From contig JAFVXA010000029.1 in the NCBI GenBank assembly GCA_017501355.1, positions 1 to 64,000 on the forward strand: a DNA stretch of 64,000 nt. Direction: 5' to 3'. Below, in pieces: positions 33,064-41,931 of the stretch. The DNA is from Oscillospiraceae bacterium (GTDB lineage: Bacteria > Bacillota > Clostridia > Oscillospirales > Oscillospiraceae). The notes beneath the pieces were generated by a model, which saw only the letters and a program-made list of their open reading frames with translations, had not been told where the DNA came from and did no database searches. Numbering within the stretch: the stretch's first letter is position 1; each line of letters opens with the position of its first letter. Both the position numbers and the translations under genes were made by a program.

Positions 33064-34056
33064 ATGGTAAAGCAAAGTATTGCGTTGACGGCGGTGCTGG
33101 GGCTGCTGCTGTTTGGGATGCCACTGCAGGGGCTGTCTGCCCCTGCAGTGGAGGAGAGCGATCCCCCTGTGGAGAAAACGGACAGCCCTTTGCCTGCCTT
33201 TGACGGGGAAAAGACCCTGCGGGTGGAGATCGGGGGAGCGGTGGTGGAGCTGCGGCTCAGTGACTATCTGACAGGCGTGGTGGCAGCAGAAATGCCCGCG
33301 TCCTTTGAGATGGAGGCACTGAAAGCCCAGACGGTGGCAGCGCGGACCTATACCCTCTATCAGATGGCACACGGCAGTGCGGGCAAGCATGAAAGCGGTG
33401 CGGATCTTTGCGACGATCCCGGCTGCTGTCAGGCATATCTTGGGGAAGAAGCGCTTCGACAAAACTGGGGGGAGGCGGCAGAGGAAAACCTGTTGAAAAT
33501 CCTTGCGGCAGAACGGGAGACGGATGGCATGGCGATCCTCTACGGCGGCGAGCCCATCCTGGCGGCATTCCACTCCTCCTCTGCTGACGGCACGGAGGAT
33601 GCTGCCGCCGCATGGAGCTCCTCTGTGCCCTATCTCAGCCGCGTGGAAAGCCCCGAGGGGGAGGAGAGCGTGCCCAACTACCGGGTGAGCGTCCGCTTTA
33701 CTGCGGAGGAATTTCGCGCCCTTTTTGCTGCGGCATATCCCGCGGGGAAGCTTACGGGAAGCTGCGGAAGCTGGGTGGGGGACATCACGCGGGATGCCTC
33801 GGGCTATGTGACCACTCTGCGGGTGGGGGATCAGACCCTGCGGGGGGTGGAGCTGCGGCGTATGCTGTCCCTGCGCTCTGCCTGCTTTGAGGTGGCGGTG
33901 CGGGATGATGTGCTGACCTTTACCACCCGCGGCTACGGGCACGGCGTGGGCATGAGCCAGTATGGGGCAAATGTCCTTGCAGCCGAAGGCAAGACCTGGG
34001 AGGAGATCCTGCGCTGGTATTACAGCGGCGTGAGCATCGAACAATATACGCAATGA
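33064..34056 (+). CDS. SpoIID/LytB-domain protein
   Basis: 330 aa; ATG 33064 after CGGAGGGACAAG. The N-terminal signal peptide (residues 1-24, VKQSIALTAVLGLLLFGMPLQG region) indicates export. The SpoIID signatures follow: LTGVVAAEMPASFEMEALKAQTVAARTY and the C-terminal GYGHGVGMSQYGA with WEEILRWYYSGVSI. SpoIID is a lytic transglycosylase that trims peptidoglycan during engulfment; the residue E in AAEMP is the catalytic one in the family. About normal length. Whether this is the sporulation SpoIID itself or a vegetative paralogue is not clear, because it is not next to spoIIIA/murA-type genes here. Confidence 0.88.
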   Translation: MVKQSIALTAVLGLLLFGMPLQGLSAPAVEESDPPVEKTDSPLPAFDGEKTLRVEIGGAVVELRLSDYLTGVVAAEMPASFEMEALKAQTVAARTYTLYQMAHGSAGKHESGADLCDDPGCCQAYLGEEALRQNWGEAAEENLLKILAAERETDGMAILYGGEPILAAFHSSSADGTEDAAAAWSSSVPYLSRVESPEGEESVPNYRVSVRFTAEEFRALFAAAYPAGKLTGSCGSWVGDITRDASGYVTTLRVGDQTLRGVELRRMLSLRSACFEVAVRDDVLTFTTRGYGHGVGMSQYGANVLAAEGKTWEEILRWYYSGVSIEQYTQ

Positions 34057-34057
34057 A

Positions 34058-34087
34058 AAACGCCTGCCGCGGCTGCGGCAGGCGTTT
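34058..34087. terminator. GC-rich hairpin
   Basis: AAACGCCTGCCGC (34058-34070)/GCGGCAGGCGTTT (34075-34087), between convergent genes. Probably terminates both. Confidence 0.75.
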
Positions 34088-34105
34088 GACTATGTAGCAG
34101 AGAAA

Positions 34106-35245
34106 TCAGTCGCTTTCCACCATGCGATACCCGACACCGACCTTGGTGAAGATGTAAACGGGCTCAGCAGGGTTCTTCTCGATCTTGCGGCGAATATTTG
34201 CCATATTCACACGGAGGATCTGGTTGCTGCACTTGGCGTTGGGACCCTACAGCTCCTTGATGATGTAATCATAGGTCAGCACCTTGCCTGCGTGGCGTGC
34301 CAGCAGGGAGACGATACGGTATTCGTTGGAGGTGAGATGGGCATCCTCGCCGCTGTGGGCGATCATGGCATCGTAGCCGCTGCCGTTGTCCTGTATGCGG
34401 ACGAGAGCCGAGGATTTGTGCTGTGCCACGGTGATTTGGATCTTTGTGGCAGCACCGTGGCGAACGGAATTTTCCATCAGATTCAACAGCACCTGCTCGA
34501 CCAGAATGGCATCCATGGGAACAAGAAGAATATCCTGCGGCACTTGTACATCCACGGTGATATCAGAGCTTTTTCGGAACTTTTGGATGGACTCCGCGAT
34601 CACGTCCTCCAGCAGCTCGGCATCCTTGCGGATATCGGTCTCTCCGCTGATGCGGGTGATGGAAAGAAGATTTTCCACTACGCGAATCAACCAGTGGGCA
34701 TCCTCGTTGATGTCGCCCAGAAGCTGGCGACAGTTCTCCTCGCTGAGCTGATTGCCGTGCTCCAACAGTGCGGAGGATGCGCCCACAATGGAAGTCAGCG
34801 GGGTGCGGATGTCGTGGGATACCGCCCGCAGCAGATTGGCGCGCAGGACTTCCTGCTCTGCCTTGGCGCGGATGGCTTCCTGTTGCTTGATCTGGGTAGT
34901 GGCAGCGCTGATGATCAGCGAGACTGCAAGCAGGGAAACGAAGGTCAGCGGATAGCCTGAAATGGTGAAGTTGAATGCCCAATAGGGATAGGTGAAATAA
35001 TAATTGACGAAAAAAACACTGATCAGAGATCCCAACACGCCGAACAGGTAGCCGTCGGTCGTGCGGGAGATCAGCGCCACCGCAAGGACAAAAATCAGCG
35101 GCACGTGCCCGCTGTCCGCGCTTTCTGCCGAGCTTTGATTGATGATGATGCAGCAGGCGATGGCGGCAAGAAAAATGACGGTGGAAACGATCAGATCCCG
35201 CAGCAGGAATTTACGGGTTCTTGGGAAAAAATGTCCGATTTTCAT
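34106..35245 (-). pseudogene. Decayed kdpD-kdpE fusion (sensor kinase joined to response-regulator tail)
   Basis: The N-terminal part is a KdpD-type kinase lacking the cytoplasmic KdpD/USP domains: four membrane helices (about 18-125, DUF4118 style), phospho-acceptor motif LRAVSHDIRTPLTSI, N-box LLNLMENSVRHG and the G1 box QDNGSG. Directly after NGSG the protein continues as a receiver fragment (GYDAMIAHSGEDA). It then passes to the KdpE winged helix (HLTSNEYRIVSLLARHAGKVLTYDYIIKEL), so the end of the ATPase domain and most of the receiver are deleted. At 34247-34249 a TAG replaces the expected Trp codon of KEL-W-G; the frame then continues as GPNAKCSNQILRVNMANIRRKIE up to VGVGYRMVESD and a real stop at 34106. 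Two deletions plus a nonsense codon make this a relic. No kdpFABC genes are in the window. Confidence 0.85.
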
Positions 35246-35353
35246 AAATAACCTCCGGATGCGACCGCCAACGGAGAGCGGCGTAGAGAGGACGCTTTAA
35301 CAATTAGTATAGCATATTCAATTTTGACTGTGCGCAAAGAACCCGTTAAGAAA

Positions 35354-35719
35354 CTATTGCGAATGCCTGGTTTCCCGCAGCAGACCAAGTGCCGCAGCGA
35401 GCAGCAGGATGCCGAAGGGGCGGCGGAGAAGCTCGGTATCCAGCAAAGCCGAAAGGAGCGTGGCGGTGATGGCGGCGATGACACCGAGCGGGATCAGTGC
35501 GCGGAGCAGCTCCGGCTTCAGATAGCCGTTTTTGCGGTGATAAAACAGGGCAACGGCGGCGCTTGGCAGGAAAAAGAGCAGGTTGATGCTCTGGGCGGTG
35601 GCGGGAGGTACATCCAGCAGCAGGGTCATCACCAGCAGCAGAAGGGTGCCGCCGCCGACACCCCATGCGGCAAGGATCCCTGCGAAAAGGCTGACGAAAA
35701 AAGGGAGGAAGAAGTTCAT
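35354..35719 (-). CDS. TauE/SafE (TSUP) family half-size protein, second
   Basis: 121 aa with four hydrophobic helices and the GGGTLLLLVM motif near the N-terminus (GILAAWGVGGGTLL), typical of the repeat unit of TSUP sulfite/organosulfonate exporters. Normal TSUP proteins are about 250 aa with two such units. The start overlaps the stop of the preceding half by four bases (ATGA), so both are made together and presumably pair in the membrane. Substrate unknown. Confidence 0.8.
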   Translation of the reverse strand: MNFFLPFFVSLFAGILAAWGVGGGTLLLLVMTLLLDVPPATAQSINLLFFLPSAAVALFYHRKNGYLKPELLRALIPLGVIAAITATLLSALLDTELLRRPFGILLLAAALGLLRETRHSQ

Positions 35720-36072
35720 AGCAGATACCTGATGCCTGCGTAGATGAGAAACAGCGCGAACAGCCGCTTCAGCCAGAAGGGGGACACACGGTCAAAAAAG
35801 CGCCCGCCCAGCACCGCGCCGAGAGTGCCGCCCGCAAGATAGGGCAGCGCCTGCGCGAGGGGCAGGGGCGCGGAGAGAAAGGACGCGGCAAGACTTGCCA
35901 TGGAGATGGGCAGCATGATGGCAATGGAATTGGCGAAGAGGACGCGACCCTGCAAAGACTGCTCGCGGCTGAGCAGGGGCAGAAGTGCCATGCCGCCGCC
36001 TCCGCCGTAGAGCCCGTTCAGCGTGCCCGCAAGGACAGCGGCAAGACGAAGCCGGAGGTTTTTCTGTTTCAT
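35716..36072 (-). CDS. TauE/SafE (TSUP) family half-size protein, first
   Basis: 118 aa; start ATG 36072 with GGGAGGG six or more bases upstream. Glycine motif GTLNGLYGGGGGMALLPLL, then three further helices including LPYLAGGTLGAVLGGRFFDRVSPFWLKRLF, the end-of-repeat signature of TSUP proteins. It forms with the next gene a complete two-unit transporter encoded as two polypeptides. Confidence 0.8.
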   Translation of the reverse strand: MKQKNLRLRLAAVLAGTLNGLYGGGGGMALLPLLSREQSLQGRVLFANSIAIMLPISMASLAASFLSAPLPLAQALPYLAGGTLGAVLGGRFFDRVSPFWLKRLFALFLIYAGIRYLL

Positions 36073-36121
36073 GGACATCCCTCCCGGAAGAATATGTAAG
36101 ACCGGCAGAGCCGGTCTTTCC

Positions 36122-36286
36122 TTACTTGCGCTTGAAGCTCTGGCAGTCCACACACTTCTGCTCGGTGGGGTTGCTCTCGTGGGTGCCGATCTGCACGGTG
36201 GACAGAGCACAGTACTGCTTGTCGCCGCAATGATGAGCGCACTGTTCAACGGTGCAGTGGATGGCGGTGTTGGGATTGTTGTTCAT
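36122..36286 (-). CDS. DUF1540 cysteine-rich small protein
   Basis: 54 aa, MNNNPNTAIHCTVEQCAHHCGDKQYCALSTVQIG then THESNPTEQKCVDCQSFK. The C-x4-C-x3-C-x5-C ... C-x2-C spacing is that of DUF1540 proteins, which are short, probably zinc-binding and common in spore-forming clostridia. ATG at 36286 after AAAGGAGACCTCC. Function unknown. Confidence 0.85.
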   Translation of the reverse strand: MNNNPNTAIHCTVEQCAHHCGDKQYCALSTVQIGTHESNPTEQKCVDCQSFKRK

Positions 36287-36369
36287 AGAAGGAGGTCTCC
36301 TTTGAAAAAGATTTGGCTGATGCCGAGGATAGTTTGTGCGTTTGTCGGCGGGATATACATGGAAACGCA

Positions 36370-36403
36370 AAAAAGTCACCGTGGTCATCCACGGTGACTT
36401 TTT
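36370..36403. terminator. Bidirectional terminator
   Basis: AAAAAGTCACCGTGG (36370-36384)/CCACGGTGACTTTTT (36389-36403); closes mgtE read leftwards. Confidence 0.9.
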
Positions 36404-36413
36404 GTCAAAATCA

Positions 36414-38021
36414 TCAAAGACCAAGCAAAAGGTTTGCGAAACGGAAATAGACCAACAGGGACAGTGCGTCCACGATGGTGGAAATGAAGGGGCTTGCCAT
36501 CACCGCGGGGTCGAGGTGAAGCTTTTTGGCGAGAAGGGGCAGAATGCTGCCCACAAGCTTTGCCATAAAGACCACCAGCACCAGTGTGAGACTGACCACC
36601 GCTGCCACGGGAACGGTCACGGCGGGGTTGCCGAGGATCAGATGATCCAGCAGCAGCATCTTGCCGAAGTTGACTGCGCCCAGCACCAGACCGCAGAGCA
36701 GACCCACGCGGCATTCCTTCCAGATGACCTCGAGGATGTCACCAAACTCCACCTCGCCCAGAGACAGGGCGCGGATCACGGCGACGGATGCCTGCGTGCC
36801 GCTGTTACCGCCGGTACCGGTCAGCATGGGGATATAGGAGTTGAGCACGATGCAGGCGGCAAGTGCCGCTTCAAAGTGGGAAATGATCATGCCTGTGAAG
36901 GTGGCGGAAAGCATCAGGATCATCAGCCAGGGGAAACGGGCTTTCCAGGTTTCCAGCGCGCCTGTGCGAAGATAGGGCTTGTCCGTAGGGACGATAGCTG
37001 CCATCTTCTCGATATCCTCGGTGGTCTCTTCTTCGATGACGTCGATTGCGTCGTCCACGGTGACGATGCCCACGAGGCGGTTTTCCTTGTCAACAACAGG
37101 GATCGCCATGAAGCCGTATTTACCGAGGGCACGGGCGACCTCTTCCTGGTCGGCGGTGGTTTCTACGGAGATGGTATCTTCCTCCATGATATCCCCGATG
37201 ATATCATCCTCCGCGGCAAGGAGCAGGGTGCGGACGGAGACGAAGCCCAACAGATGACGGCGCTCGTCGGTGACGTAACAGATATAAATGGTCTCACGAT
37301 CCACGCCGATGCGGCGGATGCGCTTGAAAGCATCCTCCACCGTCATGTCTGCGTGAAGATCCACATATTCGGGGGTCATGATAGAGCCGGCAGAATCTTT
37401 GGGATAGCGGAGAAGCTCATTGATGGCGCGGCGGCTCTCGGGATCGGACTGGCGGAGAATACGCTTGACAACGGTGGCGGGCATCTCCTCGATGATGTCA
37501 ACGGTATCGTCGAGGTACAGCTCTTCCAGCACCTCGCGCAGCTCCGTATCGGAGAAGCCGCGGATCAGCATCTCCTGCACCTCGCCGTCCATTTCGACGA
37601 AGGTCTCTGCCGCCAGCTCCTTCGGCAGCAGACGGAAAACGATGGACTGCTGGCGCTCGGTCAGATCCTCCAGCAGCTGATAGATATCCGGCGCTTCCAT
37701 TTCCACAAGGAGGTCGCGGAGCTTGGCGTACTGCTTGGTTTCCAGCAGATCCTCGATCTGTTCGGACTGGGTCAGCTCCTCCAGCTGTTCCAGTGCGGCG
37801 AGTTCCTCGGCACTGGGATCTTCGTCATCCTCGGTGAAGTGCTTGAGCACCGCTTCAAAGATGTTGTCATCATCCTCGTCGGGAAGCTCGGGTACTTCGT
37901 CCTCCACCACATCGGGTTCCTTGGGATCCAGCTCCAGATCCAGAAGATCCAGAATGCTTTCTTCAAATTCTTCCAGATCTTCCTCTTCGTCCGGATAGAA
38001 ATCCTCTCTCAGATCGTCCAT
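36414..38021 (-). CDS. mgtE: Magnesium transporter MgtE
   Basis: 535 aa from MDDLREDFYPDEEEDL (ATG 38021, AAAGGAGG upstream). An acidic N-terminal extension of about 75 residues precedes the usual MgtE N-domain (LEQLEELTQSEQIEDLLE ... LPKELAAETFVEMDGEVQEML), two CBS domains (about 205-325, with SIMTPEYVDL and the GIVTVDDAIDVIEEE motif) and five membrane helices with the pore motif of the family near TGTGGNSGTQAS. The cytosolic N- and CBS domains sense Mg2+ and gate the channel. The acidic extension makes it longer than the typical 450 aa. The leader upstream has a promoter, a three-helix structure and a terminator. Confidence 0.95.
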   Translation of the reverse strand: MDDLREDFYPDEEEDLEEFEESILDLLDLELDPKEPDVVEDEVPELPDEDDDNIFEAVLKHFTEDDEDPSAEELAALEQLEELTQSEQIEDLLETKQYAKLRDLLVEMEAPDIYQLLEDLTERQQSIVFRLLPKELAAETFVEMDGEVQEMLIRGFSDTELREVLEELYLDDTVDIIEEMPATVVKRILRQSDPESRRAINELLRYPKDSAGSIMTPEYVDLHADMTVEDAFKRIRRIGVDRETIYICYVTDERRHLLGFVSVRTLLLAAEDDIIGDIMEEDTISVETTADQEEVARALGKYGFMAIPVVDKENRLVGIVTVDDAIDVIEEETTEDIEKMAAIVPTDKPYLRTGALETWKARFPWLMILMLSATFTGMIISHFEAALAACIVLNSYIPMLTGTGGNSGTQASVAVIRALSLGEVEFGDILEVIWKECRVGLLCGLVLGAVNFGKMLLLDHLILGNPAVTVPVAAVVSLTLVLVVFMAKLVGSILPLLAKKLHLDPAVMASPFISTIVDALSLLVYFRFANLLLGL

Positions 38022-38147
38022 TATATGACCTCCTTTCCTTGCAATATGTAAAAATGCCCACAAGTGATGTCTGTCGGCATCTCTCGTGAGCGAAAGTTGG
38101 CGGCAGCTTGACCCGCCGGACAGCAGATAATTTCTATATATCAATAT
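38022..38147 (-). promoter_or_regulatory. Structured 5' leader of mgtE, candidate riboswitch
   Basis: Read as RNA on the minus strand: P1 strand CTGTC (38123-38119), P2 GGCGG/CCGCC (38117-38113 with 38103-38099), P3 CTTTC/GAGAG (38096-38092 with 38085-38081, one G-U) and the P1 closing strand GACAG (38075-38071). A terminator hairpin TGCCGACA/TGTGGGCA (38080-38054, one mismatch) followed by T-run 38054-38049 uses the same GACA bases as P1. P1 and the terminator thus exclude each other, the usual switch design. It does not look like the M-box that precedes many mgtE genes. Confidence 0.55.
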
Positions 38148-38153
38148 AAAACA

Positions 38154-38183
38154 ATTATAAAGCTGATGGAGGAATTTTGTCAA
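38154..38183 (-). promoter_or_regulatory. mgtE promoter
   Basis: Minus strand TTGACA (38183-38178), 18-base spacer, TATAAT (38159-38154). Predicted start near 38147. Confidence 0.75.
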
Positions 38184-38247
38184 CGGGCGGGGGAGCTTTT
38201 TGCACAGATGCCCGATGTCGAAAAACTTTTTCTTCGGAAAACTCTGC

Positions 38248-38276
38248 TTGTGAGATGGGAACGTTTGTGCTATAAT
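38248..38276 (+). promoter_or_regulatory. radC promoter
   Basis: TTGTGA (38248-38253), 17 bases, TATAAT (38271-38276). Confidence 0.7.
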
Positions 38277-38324
38277 ATACTATCCGAGATTATGCGAAAA
38301 AACAGGAGAGGGGGCGTGTGAGAG

Positions 38325-39002
38325 ATGAGTGTGCATGACGGGCATCGGCAGAGAAAGAGAAGTCAGTTTTTAGAAAACGGATTGGACGCATTTCAGGAGC
38401 ATGAAGTGCTGGAACTGCTGCTGTATTACGCCATCCCCCGAAAGGACACCAATCCCATCGCCCATGCGCTGCTGAAAAAGTTCGGCTCTTTGGATGCGGT
38501 CTTTGCTGCCCCTGTGGAAGAGCTGATGCGGGTGGAGGGCGTAGGTGAAAATGCTGCCGCGCTGATCCGTCTGATCCAGCCTCTTTATCGCCGTATCCGC
38601 ATTTCTGCCACGGAGGAGGAGACCATCCTCAACTCGGTGGAAAAAGCGGGAGAGTTCTTTGTGGGACGCTTTGCGGGTGAGCGGACGGAGAGCATGTATC
38701 AGGCGTGCCTCGATGCCAAAGGGAAGCTGCTGAATGTGCAGCGGCTTTCCGCGGGCGATGTGAACTTTGTGCACGCGGACATTCGCAGCATCGTGCAGAA
38801 CGCGCTGCTTTGCCGCGCCAGTGCGGTGATCCTTGCCCACAACCACCCCAGCGGTGTGGCGCTGCCCTCCGATGCGGACAATGCGGTGACACTGCAGATC
38901 CATCGGGTGCTGCAGAGCGTGGGTGTGACCCTGTTTGATCATATTATTGTTGCGGACGATGACTTTGTATCCCTGCGGCAGAACGGTCTGCTGCTGGAAT
39001 GA
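38325..39002 (+). CDS. radC: RadC/JAMM-domain protein
   Basis: 225 aa. The N-terminal UPF0758 helix-hairpin-helix region is [21 protein letters not shown], then [14 protein letters not shown]. The C-terminal MPN/JAMM metal site is [15 protein letters not shown] (HxHPSG...D), with the upstream [21 protein letters not shown] and the catalytic Glu in the RTES region. RadC was once thought a repair protein; its biochemical role is unsettled. It ends 28 bases before uvrB in the same direction. Confidence 0.93.
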   Translation: MSVHDGHRQRKRSQFLENGLDAFQEHEVLELLLYYAIPRKDTNPIAHALLKKFGSLDAVFAAPVEELMRVEGVGENAAALIRLIQPLYRRIRISATEEETILNSVEKAGEFFVGRFAGERTESMYQACLDAKGKLLNVQRLSAGDVNFVHADIRSIVQNALLCRASAVILAHNHPSGVALPSDADNAVTLQIHRVLQSVGVTLFDHIIVADDDFVSLRQNGLLLE

Positions 39003-39030
39003 TGCGCCGCGCCGCGAAGAAAGGATCGAA

Positions 39031-41001
39031 ATGGCAGAATTTCGTGTTGTTGCCCCCTTTGAGCCCACCGGCGACCAGCCTGCCGCCATTGCGGCGCTGA
39101 GTGAGGGTGTGAAAAACGGTCTGGATGAACAGGTGCTGCTGGGTGTCACCGGCAGCGGCAAGACCTATACCATGGCAAAGGTCATTGAGCAGGTGCAGCG
39201 CCCGACGCTGGTGCTTGCCCACAACAAGACCCTTGCCGCCCAGCTTTGCAGTGAGTTCAAGGAGTTTTTCCCGGATAACGCCGTGGAATACTTCGTCTCC
39301 TATTACGACTACTATCAGCCAGAAGCCTATATTCCCCATACGGATACCTTTATCGAAAAGGATGCCTCCACCAATCAGGAGATCGACCGCCTGCGCCACA
39401 GCGCCACCTCGTCGCTGTACGAGCGAAAGGATGTCATCGTGGTGGCATCCGTCTCCTGCATCTATGGCTTGGGCGACCCTGTGGACTATGCCAACATGGT
39501 CATTTCCTTGCGCGTGGGACAGGAGTATGAGCGGGATGAGCTGCTGCGCCGCCTGGTGAATATCCGCTATGACCGCAACGATCTTGCCTTTGAGCGCGAT
39601 AAGTTCCGTGTCCGCGGTGACACGGTGGAGATTTTCCCCGCCTATGCCCAGAGCGCAGCCATCCGCGTGGAATTTTTTGGCGACGAGATCGACCGCATCA
39701 GTGAGTTCCACCCCGTCACGGGGCAGGTGCTGCGCACCATGAGCCACATTGCCATTTATCCCGCAAGCCACTATGTCACCGCCCCCGAGAAGATGGAGAA
39801 GGCGATCGCCACCATCGAAAGGGAGCTGGAGGAGCGGCTGAAATATTTTGAAGAAAACGATATGCTGGTGGAAGCCCAGCGGCTGAAGCAGCGCACCATG
39901 TACGATATCGAAATGCTGCGGGAGTTGGGACATTGCAGCGGTATTGAGAACTACTCCCGTGTGCTGTCCGATCGTCCTGTGGGCTCTGCCCCCATGACGC
40001 TGATCGACTATTTTCCTGATGATTTTCTCCTCCTCATCGACGAGAGTCATGTGACGCTGCCGCAGGTCCATGCCATGTACAACGGCGATAGAGCGAGAAA
40101 GGAATCGCTGGTGCGCTATGGCTTCCGCCTGCCTTGCGCCTTTGACAACCGTCCCCTGACCTTTGAGGAGTTTGAGCAGCGTGTCCATCAGCGCATCTAT
40201 GTCTCCGCCACCCCGGGCGAGTATGAGCGCACCCGGGCGGGACAGATCGTGGAGCAGGTCATCCGCCCCACGGGTCTGCTCGATCCTGTTGTGGAAGTCC
40301 GTCCCGTGGATGGGCAGATCGACGATCTGATGGAGGAGATCCGCCTGCGGGGCGAAAAGAACGAGCGTACTCTTGTGACCACCCTCACCAAGAAAATGGC
40401 GGAGGACCTCACGGATTATCTTGTTTCCATGGGTGTCCGCACCCGCTATATGCACAGCGATGTGGGAACGCTGGAGCGCATGGAGCTGATCCGCGATCTG
40501 CGCCTTGGCGAGTTCGATGTTCTTGTGGGCATCAACCTGCTGCGTGAGGGTCTCGATATGCCCGAGGTGTCCCTTGTGGCAGTGCTGGACGCGGATAAGG
40601 AGGGTTTTCTCCGCAGTGAGACTTCCCTCATTCAGACCATGGGACGTGCCGCAAGAAATGCCGAGGGTAAGGTCATCCTCTATGCTGACCGCATCACCGA
40701 CAGTATGCGCCGCGCCATGAAGGAGACTGAGCGCCGCCGCAGACTGCAGAATGAGTATAACGAAGCTCACGGTATCGTACCCAAGACCATCCGCAAGGAT
40801 GTGCGCGAGATTCTGGAAATCTCCCGCAGCGCGGAGGATGCCCAGAAGCGCACGGGTAAGCGTAAGCTCAGCGATGCGGAGCGGGAAGCCACCATCCAGC
40901 GTTTGGAGAAGCAGATGAAAGAGGCTGCCAAAATGCTGGAGTTCGAGCTGGCGGCGCAGCTGCGTGATCAGATCATCGAACTGAGAAATCAGACGAAATA
41001 A
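39031..41001 (+). CDS. uvrB: Excinuclease ABC subunit B
   Basis: 656 aa from [20 protein letters not shown] (ATG 39031, AAAGGATCG upstream). Walker [13 protein letters not shown], the UvrB beta-hairpin region [10 protein letters not shown], the helicase motifs DESHVTLPQ and [37 protein letters not shown] and the C-terminal UVR motif ([25 protein letters not shown] region) are all present. UvrB loads on damaged DNA with UvrA and positions UvrC. uvrA follows after four small genes, so the locus is a loose uvrB-uvrA cluster; uvrC is not in the window. Confidence 0.98.
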   Translation: MAEFRVVAPFEPTGDQPAAIAALSEGVKNGLDEQVLLGVTGSGKTYTMAKVIEQVQRPTLVLAHNKTLAAQLCSEFKEFFPDNAVEYFVSYYDYYQPEAYIPHTDTFIEKDASTNQEIDRLRHSATSSLYERKDVIVVASVSCIYGLGDPVDYANMVISLRVGQEYERDELLRRLVNIRYDRNDLAFERDKFRVRGDTVEIFPAYAQSAAIRVEFFGDEIDRISEFHPVTGQVLRTMSHIAIYPASHYVTAPEKMEKAIATIERELEERLKYFEENDMLVEAQRLKQRTMYDIEMLRELGHCSGIENYSRVLSDRPVGSAPMTLIDYFPDDFLLLIDESHVTLPQVHAMYNGDRARKESLVRYGFRLPCAFDNRPLTFEEFEQRVHQRIYVSATPGEYERTRAGQIVEQVIRPTGLLDPVVEVRPVDGQIDDLMEEIRLRGEKNERTLVTTLTKKMAEDLTDYLVSMGVRTRYMHSDVGTLERMELIRDLRLGEFDVLVGINLLREGLDMPEVSLVAVLDADKEGFLRSETSLIQTMGRAARNAEGKVILYADRITDSMRRAMKETERRRRLQNEYNEAHGIVPKTIRKDVREILEISRSAEDAQKRTGKRKLSDAEREATIQRLEKQMKEAAKMLEFELAAQLRDQIIELRNQTK

Positions 41002-41042
41002 ACCGCAACGCAAATTTAAAAAAAAGAGAGAAGGAAACGAAA

Positions 41043-41915
41043 ATGGAAGGTATCAAGAAGTATATGCCCTATCTCTGCATCCTCGGTGCAGGAACGAGCT
41101 GGGGCTTCATGGGTCTGTTCAGTAAGATCATTCTGGCGGGGGGCTACTCCTCCTTCACCGTGGTGCTGATCCGCAATTTCGGCGCGCTGCTGGTGTTGAC
41201 GCTGCTGTTTCTCATCTTTGACAGGGGTGTATTCAAAATTCAGTTGAAACATTTGCCGATTTTTGCATTTACAGGCATCATCAGCGTGTATCTCTTCGGT
41301 ATCTGCTACTTTACCGGCATCAAGTATCACTCTGCGGCGGTGGCAAGCGTACTGCTCTATACCGCGCCCGGCTTTGTGATCCTCGGCAGCCGCTTTGTCT
41401 GGAAAGTACCCATCACCAAAAAGCGCCTGCTGGCGCTGATGATGACGGTCTTTGGCTGCATCTGCATCTCCGGCGCCCTTGCGGGTGAGTTTTCTACCAC
41501 TGCCCTCGGCTTTGCCCTCGGTATCGGCAGCTCTATCACCTACGCAAGCTACAGTGTGGTGAGCCCCTTTGCCCTCAAGCACTATCCCTCCATGACCTGC
41601 ACCTACTATACCTTTGTCTTTGCAGGTCTCGCATCCCTGTTCACCCTGCTGGATGTGGAGGAGATGCAGGGCATCATCGCCGATCCCAAGATGCTTGCAA
41701 GCGGCATTGCCTTTGTGTTCCTCTCCACCGTCATTCCCTACATTCTCTATACGAGAGGTCTTTCCCGTGTGGACCCCGGCAAGGCATCCATCATGGTGAG
41801 CGTAGAGCCTGTGGTGGCAGCCATCGCAGGTGCGCTGTTCCTTGCAGAGCCCATCACGCTGATGGTGGCGCTCGGCATTGCCTGCGTGCTGGCGGCTGTT
41901 GTGATTCTGAAATAA
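41043..41915 (+). CDS. EamA-family (DMT superfamily) transporter
   Basis: 290 aa; ATG after AGAGAGAAGGAAACGAAA. Ten hydrophobic helices in two EamA repeats: LGAGTSWGFMGLFSKIILAGG at the start of repeat 1 and ALGFALGIGSSITYASYSV at repeat 2, ending with STVIPYILYTRGLSRVDPGKASIMVSVEPVVAAIAGALF-type signature (quoted in part). Exports or imports small metabolites; substrate not predictable. Likely co-transcribed with the YbaK-like gene 16 bases downstream. Confidence 0.9.
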   Translation: MEGIKKYMPYLCILGAGTSWGFMGLFSKIILAGGYSSFTVVLIRNFGALLVLTLLFLIFDRGVFKIQLKHLPIFAFTGIISVYLFGICYFTGIKYHSAAVASVLLYTAPGFVILGSRFVWKVPITKKRLLALMMTVFGCICISGALAGEFSTTALGFALGIGSSITYASYSVVSPFALKHYPSMTCTYYTFVFAGLASLFTLLDVEEMQGIIADPKMLASGIAFVFLSTVIPYILYTRGLSRVDPGKASIMVSVEPVVAAIAGALFLAEPITLMVALGIACVLAAVVILK

Positions 41916-41931
41916 CGGGAGGAAAAGCGTC

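Noticed and set aside
38022-38160. M-box magnesium riboswitch upstream of mgtE
   Set aside because: The leader is too short and lacks the M-box conserved segments I know; only a different structure is supported.
38944-41013. Very long open frame on the minus strand opposite uvrB
   Set aside because: It mirrors uvrB codons in a GC-rich gene, has His/Gly/Ala-rich non-protein-like sequence and no ribosome site; uvrB is unambiguous on the plus strand.
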